This document shows positions 62,670 to 64,000 of a stretch of 64,000 bases of DNA, piece after piece. Each line of letters starts with the position of its first letter. The first letter of the stretch is position 1. Origin of the DNA: Agrobacterium tumefaciens (GTDB lineage: Bacteria; Pseudomonadota; Alphaproteobacteria; Rhizobiales; Rhizobiaceae). The stretch covers positions 2,050,001 to 2,114,000 of the forward strand of contig CP048486.1 of assembly GCA_025560025.1 (NCBI GenBank), written 5' to 3'. A model generated the notes under the pieces. The model saw only the letters and a list, made by a program, of their open reading frames with translations. It did not search any database and had not been told where the DNA came from. The position numbers and the translations under genes were made by a program.

Positions 62670-63556
62670 TGCGATGCTTCACCGGCAAGGGCTGTGGCAA
62701 CGAGCCGGGCAAACCGTTTTGCTGGCGGCAGTCCGCCGTAAAACAGCACATCCTCGATGCGCACCAACCGGTTTTCGCGGATGAAGGGCAGGCTTTTCAT
62801 GACGGGCCCAGCCAGAAGCGTATCCAGCTTTTCGCTGCTGGTGTCGCCGATGCATAGAAGCCGTGCCTGCGGGTAACGCGAAAGCTGGTCGGCCGTCACC
62901 GTCGTATGACCATATTGCGAGGTGTAACCGTCCCAGGCGTTCTTTATGCCGAACTGGTCGAGGACATTCTGGAAAAGACTGTTCCTGCCGAAAACCAGCA
63001 ATCGGCGGCCATCTATGACCGTCGCCAGCAGGAGAGGCCGGCCGTCATAGGATGAGAGCCGGGCGCGTGCCTGCCGTATTTCCGCGTTGAAACTCTCCTC
63101 AAACGCATCAAACCGGCCGGGATCGCCGATCCGCGCGGCGAGCGTCATGAGCGCATTTCTGCCGCTGATTAAATGGTCCTCGCCTGCTGTTACGCCGGAA
63201 TCGAAAAAATGGATGGGCGCGATGGAGTTGAGGCGGCCCGCGGCCATGGAGAAATCGTCGCTATGCACAATCATGCAGGGTCGAAGGTGGTCGACAAGCT
63301 CCAGATTGGGCTCTGACCGCAACCCAAGCTCAGCGACCAATGGCGACAGGGCCGGTTCGACAACGAGGCTGGCATAACGCTCCAGCTCCGGCATGGCGAC
63401 GGGTTGCACACCGAGCGCCAGCAGGTTTTGCCCGCTTACCCAGTCCATGGCGACGATGCCGCCGGAACAGGCGGCAGATGACGGCCGGTGGGTGAGAAAA
63501 AAGGATACTGTCCCGCAGAGCAGGGCTCTGCGGGACAGGCAACTGCGCAGCATCAT
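62666..63556 (-). CDS. Ferri-siderophore binding protein, FhuD-like
   Basis: A 296-residue periplasmic binding protein of the iron-complex (class III) type. Tat-like leader SRRALLCGTVSFFLTH, mature part IVAMDWVSGQNLLALGVQPV and the helical-backbone fold seen in FhuD. Its ATG overlaps the TonB-receptor stop codon (TGATG) and its stop overlaps fhuB, so the operon is tightly coupled. Confidence 0.88.
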   Translation of the reverse strand: MMLRSCLSRRALLCGTVSFFLTHRPSSAACSGGIVAMDWVSGQNLLALGVQPVAMPELERYASLVVEPALSPLVAELGLRSEPNLELVDHLRPCMIVHSDDFSMAAGRLNSIAPIHFFDSGVTAGEDHLISGRNALMTLAARIGDPGRFDAFEESFNAEIRQARARLSSYDGRPLLLATVIDGRRLLVFGRNSLFQNVLDQFGIKNAWDGYTSQYGHTTVTADQLSRYPQARLLCIGDTSSEKLDTLLAGPVMKSLPFIRENRLVRIEDVLFYGGLPPAKRFARLVATALAGEASQ

Positions 63557-64000
63557 CAGAACTTCGCCTGGACCGAGAAGGAAACGGTCCTCGGTGCGCC
63601 GAGATAATAGCTGTTCTGCCAGTAGTTCTCATCGGTGATGTTGCTGACGTTCAACCGGAAGGTCAGCGGATTGCCGAAGTTTTCGGTGGTGTAGCGCAGC
63701 CCGAGATCGGCGGTGACATAGGAGGAAAGCCGGTCGTTGTTTTCGGATGTCGCCCATTGCTTGCCGGTATAATACAGGCCGCCGGTCAGGAAGAGGCCCT
63801 CGACGGTGGGAACCTGATATTCGGCATAGACCTTTGCCAGAACATTGGCGACGTTCATGGGGCGCTTGCCGTCATAGGTTCCACCTTCGACCCTGGCGTC
63901 GAGGAAGGTCACGCCGCCGAGAATGGTAAGGTCGTCGGTCACCTTGCCGGTCGCCGTGAATTCGAGGCCGCGATGGCGCTGGCGACCATCCTGCGTGTAG
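63556..64000 (-). CDS. TonB-dependent siderophore receptor, C-terminal part (partial)
   Basis: The last 148 residues of an FhuA/FpvA-type outer-membrane receptor, entering from the right edge. Visible features: RGLEFTATGKVTDDLTILGG, GLFLTGGLYYTGKQWA, the TonB-receptor C-terminal box FRLNVSNITDENYWQNS and a terminal Phe (VQAKF) for BAM recognition. It imports a ferric siderophore for the FhuD/FhuB system encoded next to it. The plug and signal peptide lie outside the window. Confidence 0.93.
   Translation of the reverse strand, partial: YTQDGRQRHRGLEFTATGKVTDDLTILGGVTFLDARVEGGTYDGKRPMNVANVLAKVYAEYQVPTVEGLFLTGGLYYTGKQWATSENNDRLSSYVTADLGLRYTTENFGNPLTFRLNVSNITDENYWQNSYYLGAPRTVSFSVQAKF

Noticed and set aside
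1..64000. CRISPR arrays, tRNA or rRNA genes and insertion sequences
   Set aside because: Looked for regularly spaced direct repeats, cloverleaf signatures and transposase motifs; none were seen by eye.

Overview
The window looks like part of a secondary replicon or catabolic region of a Rhizobiaceae bacterium, most likely Agrobacterium or a close relative. This is an inference from the genes, not a database match. It rests on moderately high GC, a strong excess of ABC uptake operons, rhizobial-type intergenic palindromes, a ugpBAEC operon, a divergent ampR/ampC pair and fecI/fecR-linked and fhu-type iron uptake. I saw no tRNA, rRNA, insertion sequence, integrase or CRISPR array.

Layout. (1) 1-11.6 kb, minus strand: one long catabolic operon reads from 11613 down to about 130. 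It holds an Asp/Glu-hydantoin racemase, two permeases, a Tat-type binding protein and an ATPase of the spermidine/putrescine transporter class, a hydantoinase/oxoprolinase-type protein, two tandem DUF917 proteins and a MalT-like LuxR regulator. (2) 12-15 kb: a nitroreductase, a flavin monooxygenase of the NtaA/SnaA type and, divergent from it, a decayed LysR fragment. (3) 15.1-19.5 kb, minus strand: ugpB-A-E-C for glycerol-3-phosphate uptake. (4) 19.7-24.7 kb: a PhnB-like VOC protein, an isoprenylcysteine-methyltransferase-like membrane protein, a soluble chemoreceptor with two PAS domains, a lytic transglycosylase and a small lipoprotein. (5) 24.8-30 kb, minus strand: a FecI sigma factor, a FecR anti-sigma factor and a very large TonB-dependent transducer with an extra Omp25-like barrel fused to its C-terminus. 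(6) 30.3-31.2 kb: a DnaQ-like exonuclease.

(7) 31.2-41.1 kb, minus strand: a LysR regulator, a GH3 beta-glucosidase, an ArgE-like M20 hydrolase, an ABC importer whose two permease domains are fused, and a nucleoside hydrolase. (8) 41.4-49.2 kb, plus strand: a flavin monooxygenase, RidA, DUF1028, a second complete polyamine-class ABC importer and a second hydantoin-type racemase, followed by a convergent winged-helix protein. (9) 50.6-54.8 kb: an unusual four-gene set. It encodes a secreted coiled-coil protein with a central hydrophobic patch, a 622-residue coiled-coil protein with a central hydrophobic hairpin-like segment, a small papain-like cysteine peptidase and a 159-residue unknown. (10) 55-58.4 kb: chrA and ampR/ampC. 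(11) 58.6-60 kb: an NCS2 pyrimidine/xanthine permease. (12) 60-64 kb, minus strand: a siderophore uptake operon with a partial TonB receptor, FhuD-like and FhuB-like proteins and a siderophore-interacting reductase, running off the right edge.

How the genes work together: the window is dominated by scavenging. Two operons pair a polyamine-class importer with a hydantoin-type racemase and ring- or amide-processing enzymes, a third pairs an importer with glycoside, amide and nucleoside hydrolases, one imports glycerol-3-phosphate and two take up iron complexes. The least explained unit is the coiled-coil/cysteine-peptidase set at 50.6-54.8 kb, whose architecture recalls multi-component alpha-helical pore-forming toxins. 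The most unusual single protein is the double-barrel TonB receptor.
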